Shown: in pieces, positions 33,587 to 42,136 of the stretch
How the letters are laid out: every line of letters starts with the position of its first letter
Position numbering within the stretch: position 1 is the first letter of the stretch
DNA from: Paenibacillus silagei
GTDB lineage: Bacteria; Bacillota; Bacilli; Paenibacillales; Paenibacillaceae
Direction of reading: 5' to 3'
Length of the DNA stretch: 64,000 nucleotides
Assembly (NCBI RefSeq): GCF_017874735.1
Contig: NZ_JAGGLV010000031.1
Span: 17,515-81,514 of the forward strand
Notes under the pieces: generated by a model
The model's database searches: none
What the model saw: only the letters and a program-made list of their open reading frames with translations
Told to the model about the DNA's origin: nothing
Translations under genes and position numbers: made by a program

Positions 33587-34726
33587 TTAAGGTTTAACGG
33601 CATTACGGATTGCTTCCACTTCAGAAGTCTCCATACCCATTGCGTTATCCACCTTAATTTCCTTATTGATCAGCTTCTGCTTCACTTCTTCAATCTTGGT
33701 CTGCAATTCCGCCGGGAATGCCGCCTTGTAGATCTCGTTCTCAGCAATGCCCACGCCGTCTTCAACGAAGCCAAGCACATCGCGTTTACCCATTTCAAGC
33801 GTGCCGTCCTGCAGTCTCTTCACTGCACCAAGGATAGCCGAATCAATTTTTTTAATTGCAGAAGTAACAATCAGGTTCGCCTTCGCACTATCGGTATCCT
33901 TGAGCAGCATCGCCTGGTCAGAATCGACCCCGATGGCATATTTATTCTTTTCCTTCGCTGCATCGAAAATGCCAAGGCCCGTACCGCCCGCCACGTTGAA
34001 GATAATATCCACGCCCGAGTTGTACTGGATCAGCGACAATTCCTTGCCCTTGGCAGGGTTCACGAAATCTCCGGCATAGGATACGGCTACCTTCACTTCC
34101 GGATCAACATACTGCGCTCCCTGAATGTAACCAACCAGGAAAGCATTGATGCCGGGAATGTCCATTCCGCCCAGGAATCCGATCACATTGTCCTTGTTGG
34201 CATTAGGCATATCGGACTGGGTTGCAAGCGCCGCAGCCGCTCCGGCCAGGAAGGAGACCTCATTGGTCGAGTAAGACATATTGTACATATTGGCAGGTGC
34301 TTCCTCGATGTCAGTGTCATAGTTGATGAATTTTTTATCGGGATTTGCTTCTGCCGTTGCATTGAACATTTCTGTAATTTCCGAGCCGCCGGAGATGACA
34401 ACATCCCAATCCTCAGCAGCGATATCATTAAAAGTCGGCTCCCATTTCGTCTTGTCAGCGCCCATTTCCACGACCTTCGTTTCTGCGCCAAGCTCGCTTT
34501 TCACCTTCTGCAGACCATTGTTCGCCGCATCAAAAAACGACTTATCTCCCAGCGTCCCCGGAATCAGCAGCACCACCTTGAGCTTGTCCCCCGCAGCCGC
34601 GCCGCCTTCCTCATTCGTTCCCGGAGTTGCTGTCGCACCATTCCCGTTCCCGGACTTGTTGTTTCCGCACGCAGCGACCAGTACCATAACTGCCAGCAAC
34701 ATTAAAGTGAGCATTTTCTTTTTCAT
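33587..34726 (-). CDS. BmpA-family nucleoside-binding lipoprotein (NupN-like)
   Basis: A 379-residue lipoprotein. A signal sequence (MLLAVMVLVAACGN) ends in a lipobox and is followed by a Gly/Asn/Ala/Thr linker. The mature chain has the BMP pattern: VVLLIPGTLGDKSFFDAANN, EDWDVVISGGSEITEM, SFLAGAAAALATQ, GFLGGMDIPGINAFLVGYIQG, and DIIFNVAGGTGLGIFDAAKE, which forms part of the nucleoside pocket in relatives. It is the first gene of the nucleoside uptake operon. A pair of PurBox-like sequences lies about 190 bases upstream. Confidence 0.92.
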   Translation of the reverse strand: MKKKMLTLMLLAVMVLVAACGNNKSGNGNGATATPGTNEEGGAAAGDKLKVVLLIPGTLGDKSFFDAANNGLQKVKSELGAETKVVEMGADKTKWEPTFNDIAAEDWDVVISGGSEITEMFNATAEANPDKKFINYDTDIEEAPANMYNMSYSTNEVSFLAGAAAALATQSDMPNANKDNVIGFLGGMDIPGINAFLVGYIQGAQYVDPEVKVAVSYAGDFVNPAKGKELSLIQYNSGVDIIFNVAGGTGLGIFDAAKEKNKYAIGVDSDQAMLLKDTDSAKANLIVTSAIKKIDSAILGAVKRLQDGTLEMGKRDVLGFVEDGVGIAENEIYKAAFPAELQTKIEEVKQKLINKEIKVDNAMGMETSEVEAIRNAVKP

Positions 34727-34911
34727 GTTCTAAGTTCACACCCCTATTTGTAATAGATCCACCCTGCTGAATAGCATAAAATCCCAATTACACGTTTTGT
34801 TGGTCCCATCGAATCGGGCAGCATGAATAAGCGACTGTTGAAATTCTGAAAATAAGCAATTTACTCTGAAAACCAAACATTTCATGTTACATTTCGCTAA
34901 AAAACCGTAAA

Positions 34912-34955
34912 ATATCCGAACAAGATGGCCAGTCCAGTTGAGAATCTTCGGTTTT
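34912..34955. promoter_or_regulatory. Candidate PurR operator: two inverted PurBoxes
   Basis: ATATCCGAACAAG (34912-34924) and, in the opposite orientation, AATCTTCGGTTTT (34943-34955) each match the Bacillus PurBox AWWWCCGAACWWT at 12 of 13 positions by my count. They lie 18 bases apart in inverted order, close to the 16-17 bases of known PurR control regions. The only gene set they could control is the nucleoside uptake operon on the minus strand (start 34726) or the AraC gene on the plus strand (35053). PurR represses purine synthesis and transport genes when PRPP is low. Confidence 0.6.
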
Positions 34956-35052
34956 ATTGATAAGATCATATCAAATGAAAACATAAATATTTATATATTT
35001 TCGGTCATGTTTTTGTACGATTCGGCTAAATGACGATCAAGGGAGGCTCATC

Positions 35053-35808
35053 ATGGATCGTGTCCTATATATTGTAAATGCAGAACATGAAGCAGGTACC
35101 TATATCCCTCCGCACCAGCATGAGTGCTTCGAGCTTGTCTATTACATCCACGGTCAGGGCACCTGCAGCATCGGCCAGCGCAGCTATCACTTCCGGCCCT
35201 CTACCTTCGCCCTCATTCCGGCTGGCTTCAAGCATGATGAGAATCATCAGCCCAGCCCGGAGGTGCTGTTCGTCGGCTTCCACTGCGGCAATCCGGTGAT
35301 CAATTCGCTGTCCGGTGTGTTTGACGATGATAAAGAGCACACAGTGCTACAGACCCTGCAGCGGATGAGCGCTGAGTTCAAGCGCAAGCGCGACGGGTTC
35401 AGCGAGCTGCTGAATCTGCAGATGAGTGAAATTACCGTCTATCTCCAGCGGCTGCTCAGCGCCTCCGATTTCCATTCCCCGGCGGAGGATCAGATGCAGT
35501 ACGTGCTCAATTATATGAACGAGCATTACCGCCACAAGCTCTCGGTGGCCTCGCTGGCAGAGATGTCCGGCTACAGCTACGACCGCTTCCGGCATTTGTT
35601 CAAGGAGCGGTTCATGCACTCTCCCCACCGTTATCTTTTACTAAAACGCCTGGATTATGCCAAGTCGCTCCTCCTGCACAGCCAAATGCATATTTCCGAG
35701 GTCTCGGCTGCAGCCGGATTCGTCAACGACGCCCAGTTCTGCAATATGTTCAAACGGGAGATCGGCCTCTCCCCGCGCACCTTCCGCATTCAGAGCAGAG
35801 TCATATAG
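35053..35808 (+). CDS. AraC-family regulator with cupin sensor domain
   Basis: A 251-residue regulator. The N-terminal half is a cupin barrel (YIPPHQHECFELVYYIHGQG, with the histidine pair and glutamate), which probably binds a sugar or other small ligand. The C-terminal half has two helix-turn-helix units: LSVASLAEMSGYSYDRFRHL and ISEVSAAAGFVNDAQFCNMF, ending in SPRTFR. The ATG is preceded by AAGGGAGG. It is divergent from the nucleoside operon and upstream of a membrane-bound AraC regulator. Its target is not clear from position. Confidence 0.9.
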   Translation: MDRVLYIVNAEHEAGTYIPPHQHECFELVYYIHGQGTCSIGQRSYHFRPSTFALIPAGFKHDENHQPSPEVLFVGFHCGNPVINSLSGVFDDDKEHTVLQTLQRMSAEFKRKRDGFSELLNLQMSEITVYLQRLLSASDFHSPAEDQMQYVLNYMNEHYRHKLSVASLAEMSGYSYDRFRHLFKERFMHSPHRYLLLKRLDYAKSLLLHSQMHISEVSAAAGFVNDAQFCNMFKREIGLSPRTFRIQSRVI

Positions 35809-36008
35809 GGAATAGTCCCCTCCCCTGTCACAAGTAGCTTTTGTACACGAATCTTGCATTTGTTCACTGCGCAGGGGTCCAGCCTGTTCACAGTTATAAG
35901 CTTGTTCTACTGTCCTGTTCATAGGCTGGAGCTTATAATCGTACTATGAACATTTACGACAAGGACGGTACCCGCAAGAATACACAGTGAGTCAGGGGGC
36001 TACTTTGG

Positions 36009-38249
36009 ATGAGACTGAACAAGATCGGCAATCAACGGGCATTGTACAGCAGACTGCTAGTCAGCATTACGCTTTGCGTCTCCTTAACCTTTCTGGTCTC
36101 CACCATCATTTATTACAACTACTATATCGGCGTAGAAAAGAAACAGACCTTCCAGTCCGACCTCGGCAACCTCACACAGACCAGCCGCGAGGTCGTGAAC
36201 ATGACGGATGCTGCGCAATCGCTTTCTTTTCAAATCTACCGCAACAGCACCATCTCCAAAATCGTGTTCTACGATAAGCCGGACATCTACGATGTCACCG
36301 CCGCCATGTCCGAGCTGGGCAACTATCTAAGCTCCATGCCTTATATTGAATCCATCTATGTATATAATCCCAAGGGCGGTCAGCTGTATGTTGCCTCCTC
36401 CCATGGTCAGAACGGTGTGTATACCGAGAAGGAGCTGGTCGATACCTCCATTCTGGATATCCTGAGCCACTATCAGAACTATAAGGCGTTCACTCCCATT
36501 CCCAGAGTCTATTCCAACGGCGCACTGGAGAACGATCAGGTCCGTGCCTACACCTTCCTGTGTCTGGATGCGATCGGCTGGGACCGGGCCATTAATTCGG
36601 CGGTGATTGTGAATATTTCGGCTCCGTGGATCAACAAAGAGATCGCCAGCCCGGCGGATTCCACCAGCGCGACCTATATTCTGGATGATCAGGGCGCCTT
36701 CCGCTCCAGCAACAGCCTGAAGCAGCAGGAGCTGACCCCGGAGGAAGCAGGATTCATCGAGCAGCGGATCAAGGGCCGGGAGGCCGGGTATTTCATCGCT
36801 CCCTTCGGGGGCGTGAACTCGCTGATCTCTTATACGGCACCGGATGATTTAAGCTGGCAGTATGTACGAATTACGCCGTATGAGATCATTACGAAGCAGA
36901 CCAACAACATCCGCAACACCACCTTGCTGATCGCAGGTCTGGTGCTGGTGGCCGGCATCGGCCTCTCCTGGATCATGTCCAGAAGCCTCTACCTGCCGAT
37001 GAACCGGATTGTCAGCGAGATGCATATTCTGGAGACCGAGAAGCGCGACAGCATGTTCATGATCCGGCAAAATACACTGCGGGACCTGATCCTCGGCCTG
37101 AAGCCCTTGCAGTCCATGCAGCAGGTAGAGAAGCTGCGCCAGCTCGGCATTCATTTCACCTTCAATGATGATTACCGGCTGATCCTGCTGCGGATTGACC
37201 GTTACCGGGAGTTCCGGGAAGCCCGCTCCTCTTATCTGCTGGCCTCCAAGTTTGCCATTATGAACATCGCCTCCGAGATCTGCGGCCAGACCTACCGCGT
37301 GGAGACCGTAGATATGAACGATGACGGGATTCTGGTGCTGCTGAACATTATCGATCCCGTGGAATATACGGATACCGGCCTAATCGAAGCCCTGCTCCGG
37401 CAGATTCAGCAGGCCTGCTCCGACTATCTGAAGATCAGTCTTACCCTGACCTACAGCCATATCGACCGTAATGCCAGCCATCTGCATCAGCTCTATCAGC
37501 AGGTCCGCGAGGCGTCGAATCACCGCCTGTTCTATGGGCATGGCAGTATCCTGAATGCCCGGGACATCTGTGCGCTGGAGTCCAGCACTTATCATTATCC
37601 GGCGGACAAGGAGAAGAGACTAGCGGATGCGCTGCTGAGCGGCAAGCTGACGGACGCCGCCGAGCAGTTCAGCGCGATGATCCGCGAGACCGGGGCCTTC
37701 CCTTACCAGACCGCGCAGCTAACCGTGTCCAGGCTCAGCGTCACCATCAGAGAAATCGTGAACACTATCCAGAAGCGTAACCGCTTACAAATTGATGGAA
37801 TGGCCGAGCTGCCGAGCCTGGACGCTATTGAGACGATAGAGGAGCTCGAGGAGGCCTTCACCGCCCTCTTCCATACCCTGCAGGAGCAGCTGGCCGGCAA
37901 AAAGAACACCAAGCAGCACGACCTCATCTGCCAGATCAACGCCAAGATCAATGAGGATTACATGAAGCCTCATCTGAGCCTGAACCAGATCGCCGATGAA
38001 CTGGACATGTCACCCATCTATATCAGCCGCCTCTATAAGCAGCAGACCATGAACAGCATCGTCGATGTCATCCTGGAGGTGCGGATGCGCGAAGTGTGCG
38101 CCCTGCTGGAGAATACCGACCTGCCCGTCACCGCGATCGCCGAGCGCTGCGGCTTCACCAGCAGCTCCTACCTGCACCGGATGTTCAAGCGCAGCTTCGG
38201 TACGACACCTACCGACTACCGGCGTTTGAAGAGCGTGCGGACTATATAA
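36009..38249 (+). CDS. Membrane-bound AraC-family regulator (YtdP-like)
   Basis: A 746-residue one-component regulator. Helix 1 (about 15-38) and helix 2 (about 300-318) enclose an extracellular sensor domain. A long cytoplasmic linker resembling the GGDEF-like segment of YesN-type proteins follows. The C-terminal AraC domain (about 640-742) reads LSLNQIADELDMSPIYISRL and PVTAIAERCGFTSSSYLHRM, ending in TPTDYRR. Proteins of this design usually sense a sugar outside the cell and activate a neighbouring LplABC-type operon. The nearest such operon is at 39463-43159 on the other strand, so the target is uncertain. The start has GGGGG upstream at normal spacing. Confidence 0.9.
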   Translation: MRLNKIGNQRALYSRLLVSITLCVSLTFLVSTIIYYNYYIGVEKKQTFQSDLGNLTQTSREVVNMTDAAQSLSFQIYRNSTISKIVFYDKPDIYDVTAAMSELGNYLSSMPYIESIYVYNPKGGQLYVASSHGQNGVYTEKELVDTSILDILSHYQNYKAFTPIPRVYSNGALENDQVRAYTFLCLDAIGWDRAINSAVIVNISAPWINKEIASPADSTSATYILDDQGAFRSSNSLKQQELTPEEAGFIEQRIKGREAGYFIAPFGGVNSLISYTAPDDLSWQYVRITPYEIITKQTNNIRNTTLLIAGLVLVAGIGLSWIMSRSLYLPMNRIVSEMHILETEKRDSMFMIRQNTLRDLILGLKPLQSMQQVEKLRQLGIHFTFNDDYRLILLRIDRYREFREARSSYLLASKFAIMNIASEICGQTYRVETVDMNDDGILVLLNIIDPVEYTDTGLIEALLRQIQQACSDYLKISLTLTYSHIDRNASHLHQLYQQVREASNHRLFYGHGSILNARDICALESSTYHYPADKEKRLADALLSGKLTDAAEQFSAMIRETGAFPYQTAQLTVSRLSVTIREIVNTIQKRNRLQIDGMAELPSLDAIETIEELEEAFTALFHTLQEQLAGKKNTKQHDLICQINAKINEDYMKPHLSLNQIADELDMSPIYISRLYKQQTMNSIVDVILEVRMREVCALLENTDLPVTAIAERCGFTSSSYLHRMFKRSFGTTPTDYRRLKSVRTI

Positions 38250-38301
38250 ATCGTATTTGTAAGTTTTCGATCTGGGGCCGTGGCTTCAGTTTAGATTCAA
38301 C

Positions 38302-38335
38302 TTGTTAACATTTTCACAATTGAAAATGTTAACAA
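38302..38335. repeat. 15-bp perfect inverted repeat upstream of the small gene at 38435
   Basis: TTGTTAACATTTTCA (38302-38316), a CAAT spacer, and the exact complement (38321-38335). It lies 52 bases after the AraC gene stop and 100 bases before the next start. There is no T-run to make it a classical terminator, so it may be an operator for the small gene or a terminator with a poor tail. Confidence 0.7.
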
Positions 38336-38434
38336 ACACGATATACTAAAATCACATAAGATTGGTTTGCTAACTGAGGAAATTGTGCAGCAAGCAAAAA
38401 TCATATCTTCTTATTTATCCGGGAGGTGTCTTTT

Positions 38435-38824
38435 TTGGAAGACGTTATTAATTTTGTTCAAGCTTTCAAAGGTCTGGAGGAGCGGATCGATGAATTTATT
38501 AATGAGGATTCATTCCTGGAATATTTAGAGGGATCAGAAGCAGTTGTTGAAGGAGGAGCTTATGTGTGGTCCAAATTAAAACCTGCTGAAATTAGTAAAC
38601 AGGATCACATTAACTCAGATTATATGAAATTAGCAGAAGAGGTCAGAAATGTTTTGACCAATGAACACAGTCCGCATATTGAAAAGTTTGAACGGAGTTG
38701 TGCCATAGTATTAAACTATATTCGGCAGGACACTCTGCTGTGGGTTCCTGGACTGAAAAACGTAATTGAAAATATAAAATCAGAACTGGACTTACAGCAA
38801 TTTTTCATAGAATTGACTAGATAG
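38435..38824 (+). CDS. Small acidic protein of unknown function
   Basis: A 129-residue soluble protein that I do not recognise. The start is a TTG at 38435, eight bases after GGGAGG; a GTG at 38426 overlaps that site. The chain is rich in Glu, Asp, Ile and Leu and looks mostly helical: DVINFVQAFKGLEERIDEFI, YMKLAEEVRNVLTN, FERSCAIVLNYIRQ, NVIENIKSELDLQQFFIEL. No signal peptide or membrane segment is present. The gene is AT-rich, stands alone, and is followed directly by a hairpin repeat array. Possible roles such as an immunity protein are only a guess. Confidence 0.65.
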   Translation: MEDVINFVQAFKGLEERIDEFINEDSFLEYLEGSEAVVEGGAYVWSKLKPAEISKQDHINSDYMKLAEEVRNVLTNEHSPHIEKFERSCAIVLNYIRQDTLLWVPGLKNVIENIKSELDLQQFFIELTR

Positions 38825-38852
38825 CACACTTTATCATTCATGGTACAGTAAC

Positions 38853-39073
38853 GCTTTGGTGGAACACCAAGCCTTCTTTTAATCGCTTTGGTGGAACACC
38901 AAACTTTCTTTTGTTCGCTTTGGTGGAACACCAAGCCTTCTTTTGTTCGCTTTGGTGGAACACCAAGCCTTCTTTTGTTCGCTTTGGTGGAACACCAAGC
39001 CTTCTTTTGTTCGCTTTGGTGGGACACCATGCCTTCTTTTGTTCGCTTTGGTGGAACACCAAGCCCTTCTCCG
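38853..39073. repeat. Seven tandem 32-bp hairpin repeats
   Basis: The unit is GCTTTGGTGGAACACCAAGC plus CTTCTTTTGTTC. Units start at 38853, 38885, 38917, 38949, 38981, 39013 and 39045, the last being partial. Each contains TTGGTG-GAA-CACCAA, a 6-bp stem-loop. Unit 2 changes the AGCC after the stem, and unit 6 has GGGACACCAT, which weakens the stem. There are no unique spacers. Confidence 0.95.
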
Positions 39074-39137
39074 TGTGCACGGAGAAGCTAGGGTACGCTT
39101 CACCTCAAGCCCGTCTCCAGATTCGTGGAGACGGGCT
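39066..39137. repeat. Two strong consecutive hairpins after the 32-bp array
   Basis: CTTCTCCGTG-TG-CACGGAGAAG (39066-39087) is a 10-bp stem with a two-base loop. AGCCCGTCTCCA-GATTCG-TGGAGACGGGCT (39108-39137) is a 12-bp stem. The second is followed by CTTCT and could terminate transcription from the left. Confidence 0.75.
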
Positions 39138-39227
39138 CTTCTGCTCTCCCCACCTGCCCCGGAAGCCTGGGGCTGACGCGGCAAGAGGGCCGGGGTTGAC
39201 GCAGGTGTGCCCAGCGCTTAAACAGCG

Positions 39228-39345
39228 GAGAAAACGGAATGAATGTGGAGAAGCGGAGCGTTCGCCTTTGTGTCCGGATTTTCACCGCTAAGGTAGAATA
39301 AATAAAAATCCGGACACAACAGCGATCGGAACATCGTTCCGTTTT
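39228..39345. repeat. Inverted-repeat element with 15-bp perfect core arms
   Basis: TTGTGTCCGGATTTT (39268-39282) and its complement (39305-39319) flank a 22-base centre. Outside them GAGAAAACGGAA on the left mirrors TTCCGTTTTCGGAG on the right with imperfect pairing, giving arms of about 50 bases. No gene is present between 39138 and 39462; this element is the main content of that gap. Confidence 0.75.
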
Positions 39346-39425
39346 CGGAGCGTCCACCCAAGCGCCATCGCCACTCCAGCACCAACTTCGGCTCCAGTCC
39401 CACCCCAGCACCCCCGGGCACAAAA

Positions 39426-39456
39426 AGCCCCAAAAGCCATTCGGCTCCCGGGGCTC
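39426..39456 (-). terminator. Terminator of the sugar-binding lipoprotein gene at 39463
   Basis: AGCCCC...GGGGCT and AGCC-ATTC-GGCT form a two-tier stem just past the stop codon of the minus-strand gene, followed on that strand by a T-run (TTTTTG). Confidence 0.7.
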
Positions 39457-39462
39457 CCCTCA

Positions 39463-41058
39463 TTATTTTAGACCTTTCTCAGCCACATAAGCCTCCCACT
39501 GCTTCGTCCACTCCGCCTGAATCTTCTCCAGGCCCGCCTGCTTAGCCTTCTGCATGAAGGTCTCCAGGCCCTTATCCACATCATCCACCAGTCCGGCCTC
39601 CAGCGGGAACAGGTACTGCTTCTCTACCTGCTCAAGCGCAGCCTTCTCTGCCTGATAAGAGGTGTAGTCCTCGGCGAAGCCCAGGAACAGGTCCGGCTTC
39701 TGGATTTTATCCAGCTCATCAAAGATCGCCTTGACCCCGTCGAAGCCCTTGTCAAACAGCATGAACTCCGGATTTCTCCACGCCCAGCCATTCATGCCCT
39801 CACGGGTGAAGCCATTGGAGGTACTGGTGCCGACCAGCTTGTAATAGCCGTCTTCTACTGTGTAGTTCTTGCCTTCAATGCCGTATTGCGTCAGCTGATT
39901 ATACCGTTTGTCGAGCACCATCTTCTGATAGAAGGCAAGCGCCCGCTCCGGGTTCTTGCTGCTCTTCGGGATAGCGAACCCGTTGTGAATCGGATGTACA
40001 GGGGTCGCATAGCCGGTGGTTAAGCCGAAAGGAGAATACGCCAGCTCCCAATCCGGATGAGTTGTGCTGATCTTCATCTTCATATCATTGAACCGGTTAG
40101 GATTGTCCCCGAACATGCTGGCCGCTTTACCTGAAGTGACCGGGTCCTGCATCGTATCCTTAATATTCAGTACATTCTTTGGAATGAAGCCTTTATCGGC
40201 CCAGCGCTTCATCATCTTCAGCTCTTCTTTTTGCTCCTCGGAGCCCCAGTAGGAGTAGACCGTGGACGGAGAATCATACTTCACACCCATGCCGTACGGC
40301 AGCGCGCCGACCATTTTATGCAGCTCCGTATAGATATAATGGAGATTGTTACCCACATCGCTATTGAGGGACATCGGCATCATATCCGGCTCGTTTTTGA
40401 CAATGCCGTCCATGTAAGCCTCATAGCTGGCCAAGTCCTTGGGCTCCGGGAGATTGTATTTCTTGCGCAGATCCTCGCGGTAGACGAACCCGTTGGTTAC
40501 ATACTCCTTGAAGGTCGCCGGAACCGTGTAAATTTTACCGTCAACCTTAACATCCTCCCACATTTTCTCAGGGACGAACTTCTGCAGCTCGGGTGCCGCC
40601 TTAGGCAGCAGATCATCCAGTGCCAGGAAGGCACCGCGCTTCGCATAGGATTGATATTGCGTCCAGTCCGCCGTAAAAATCAGATCAATTGCCTGCCCGG
40701 AGGATAGCAGCAGCTTATACTTCTGATCCCAGTCCGTCCAGCTGGTGAAGTTGAACTTTACCGTGGCGTTCAGGTCCGCTTCAGCCATTTTGTTGACCTC
40801 CGCCTGGATGGCCGGAAGATCCTTAGGAGCATCGCCGAGCATATAGAATTGCAGCTCCACCTTCTTCGAGGTGTCGATCCCGCTATCCGCTGCCGGAGCA
40901 GCTCCCTCTGATGCAGGCGGTGTGCCTGCGTTGCCGTCCTTCCCGGCGCTGCCGGTATTGCCATTGCTGTTCCCCCCGCCGCAGCCGGCCAGGAGCGATA
41001 GAGCGAGCAACCCCGTTGTAAGCGTAACCAAAGATCGTCTGCCTGCTTTCTTTCTCAT
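39463..41058 (-). CDS. Oligosaccharide-binding lipoprotein of an LplABC-type importer
   Basis: A 531-residue lipoprotein. The signal sequence ends in LLAGCGGG; a Gly/Asn/Ala linker follows. The mature chain begins VELQFYMLGDAPKDLPAIQA and contains WTDWDQKYKLLLSSGQAIDL, DGKIYTVPATFKEYVTNGFV and NGFAIPKSSKNPERALAFYQ, the usual LipO-type pattern with a pocket built from two lobes. It is the third gene of a minus-strand operon after LplB- and LplC-type permeases. A 148-base gap lies between the LplC stop and this start, so it may also have its own promoter. The nearby LacZ-type enzyme suggests a galactoside substrate; that is inference. Confidence 0.9.
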   Translation of the reverse strand: MRKKAGRRSLVTLTTGLLALSLLAGCGGGNSNGNTGSAGKDGNAGTPPASEGAAPAADSGIDTSKKVELQFYMLGDAPKDLPAIQAEVNKMAEADLNATVKFNFTSWTDWDQKYKLLLSSGQAIDLIFTADWTQYQSYAKRGAFLALDDLLPKAAPELQKFVPEKMWEDVKVDGKIYTVPATFKEYVTNGFVYREDLRKKYNLPEPKDLASYEAYMDGIVKNEPDMMPMSLNSDVGNNLHYIYTELHKMVGALPYGMGVKYDSPSTVYSYWGSEEQKEELKMMKRWADKGFIPKNVLNIKDTMQDPVTSGKAASMFGDNPNRFNDMKMKISTTHPDWELAYSPFGLTTGYATPVHPIHNGFAIPKSSKNPERALAFYQKMVLDKRYNQLTQYGIEGKNYTVEDGYYKLVGTSTSNGFTREGMNGWAWRNPEFMLFDKGFDGVKAIFDELDKIQKPDLFLGFAEDYTSYQAEKAALEQVEKQYLFPLEAGLVDDVDKGLETFMQKAKQAGLEKIQAEWTKQWEAYVAEKGLK

Positions 41059-41206
41059 GAATGAACCCTCCTAGAATTTGTTGTACGCCCACGCTTCCCC
41101 GATGCCCTCGTGCAGATCTCTACCCGGAAGCATACCATCCTTGTGTCTAACTCTATGTTAGCCGATATAACAGATGTACGGTAAAGATACAGTCTGCCAG
41201 CCGGTT

Positions 41207-42100
41207 CTAACCTTTGACCGCTCCGATCGTCAGACCCTTCACGAAATAACGCTGGATGAACGGATACAGGAACAGAATCGGCCCCGTGACCACAATCGCC
41301 ATCGCCATCTTGGTGGATTCTGTCGGCAGATCACTGCCTAAGCTGACCCCGGTACCCGCGCCCATATTGGCGATGAAGGAGGCTGAGTTGATGACATTGT
41401 ACAAATGGAACTGCAGCTGATACTTATGCGGATCATTAATGAACAGCGATGAAGAGAACCAGTCGTTCCAGTAAGCCAGCGCAAGGAACAGGCCTACCGT
41501 AGCAATCCCGGGCATCGAGAGCTGCAGTACAATGCGCCAATATATTTTGAAATCCCCCGCCCCGTCAATCTTGGCCGATTCGAACAGCTCCTCCGGCACC
41601 GCCGAGCGGATGAAATTCTTCATCAGAATAATCAGGAACGGCGTCATCAAGCCAGGGAAAATCAGCGCCCCGTAAGAGTCCGTCAGATGCAGATACTTGG
41701 TGATCATAATGTACCAGGGCACCAGCCCCCCGCCGAACAGGGTCGTGAAGTAAATATAGAACGAGAAGGTATTGCGGTATTTGAAATCCTTGCGGGCCAG
41801 CACATACCCGGCCATCGTCATGAAGAACAGTCCCAGCGTCGTCCCCGTCACCGTAGTAAACAGCGTCACCCCATACGCCCGCAGTACCTCATCAGGGAAG
41901 GTGAATACTGTCTTGTAGCCCTCCAGCGAGAACTGCGCCGGGATGAAATGATAACCATCCTTGATGATGGACTCATTAGCCGTCAGGGAAGCGGAAATAA
42001 TCAGCAGGAACGGAATCAGACAGGCTAAGGAGCCCAGTATAATTACGGTGTAAGCCACTCCCTGGAGTAGCCTGGTGTACGAGTCGTCTTTGATTTGCAT
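41207..42100 (-). CDS. Sugar ABC transporter permease, LplC type
   Basis: A 297-residue permease with six predicted helices. The start at 42100 has GGAGAG seven bases upstream; a GTG 33 bases earlier is less likely. Family blocks are LIPFLLIISASLTANESI, FGGGLVPWYIMITKYLHL, the coupling loop ESAKIDGAGDFKIYWRIVLQ and the C-terminus LYPFIQRYFVKGLTIGAVKG. It pairs with the LplB-type permease encoded 36 bases upstream and works with the lipoprotein gene downstream. Confidence 0.92.
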   Translation of the reverse strand: MQIKDDSYTRLLQGVAYTVIILGSLACLIPFLLIISASLTANESIIKDGYHFIPAQFSLEGYKTVFTFPDEVLRAYGVTLFTTVTGTTLGLFFMTMAGYVLARKDFKYRNTFSFYIYFTTLFGGGLVPWYIMITKYLHLTDSYGALIFPGLMTPFLIILMKNFIRSAVPEELFESAKIDGAGDFKIYWRIVLQLSMPGIATVGLFLALAYWNDWFSSSLFINDPHKYQLQFHLYNVINSASFIANMGAGTGVSLGSDLPTESTKMAMAIVVTGPILFLYPFIQRYFVKGLTIGAVKG

Positions 42101-42136
42101 GCTCTTTCTCTCCTTCCGCAGCAGGTTCCGCACAAC

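Noticed and set aside
33479..34705. 408-codon open frame on the plus strand
   Set aside because: It is the shadow of the BmpA-type lipoprotein gene on the other strand.
34727..35052. Purine riboswitch ahead of the nucleoside operon
   Set aside because: No conserved purine-riboswitch core could be found; only the PurBox-like pair is visible.
38853..39073. Possible CRISPR array
   Set aside because: The units are directly adjacent 32-bp tandem repeats without unique spacers, and no cas genes are nearby.
38716..39176. Open frames with repeated FGGTP or HQSEQKK motifs
   Set aside because: They are translations of the 32-bp repeats and have no start signals or family similarity.
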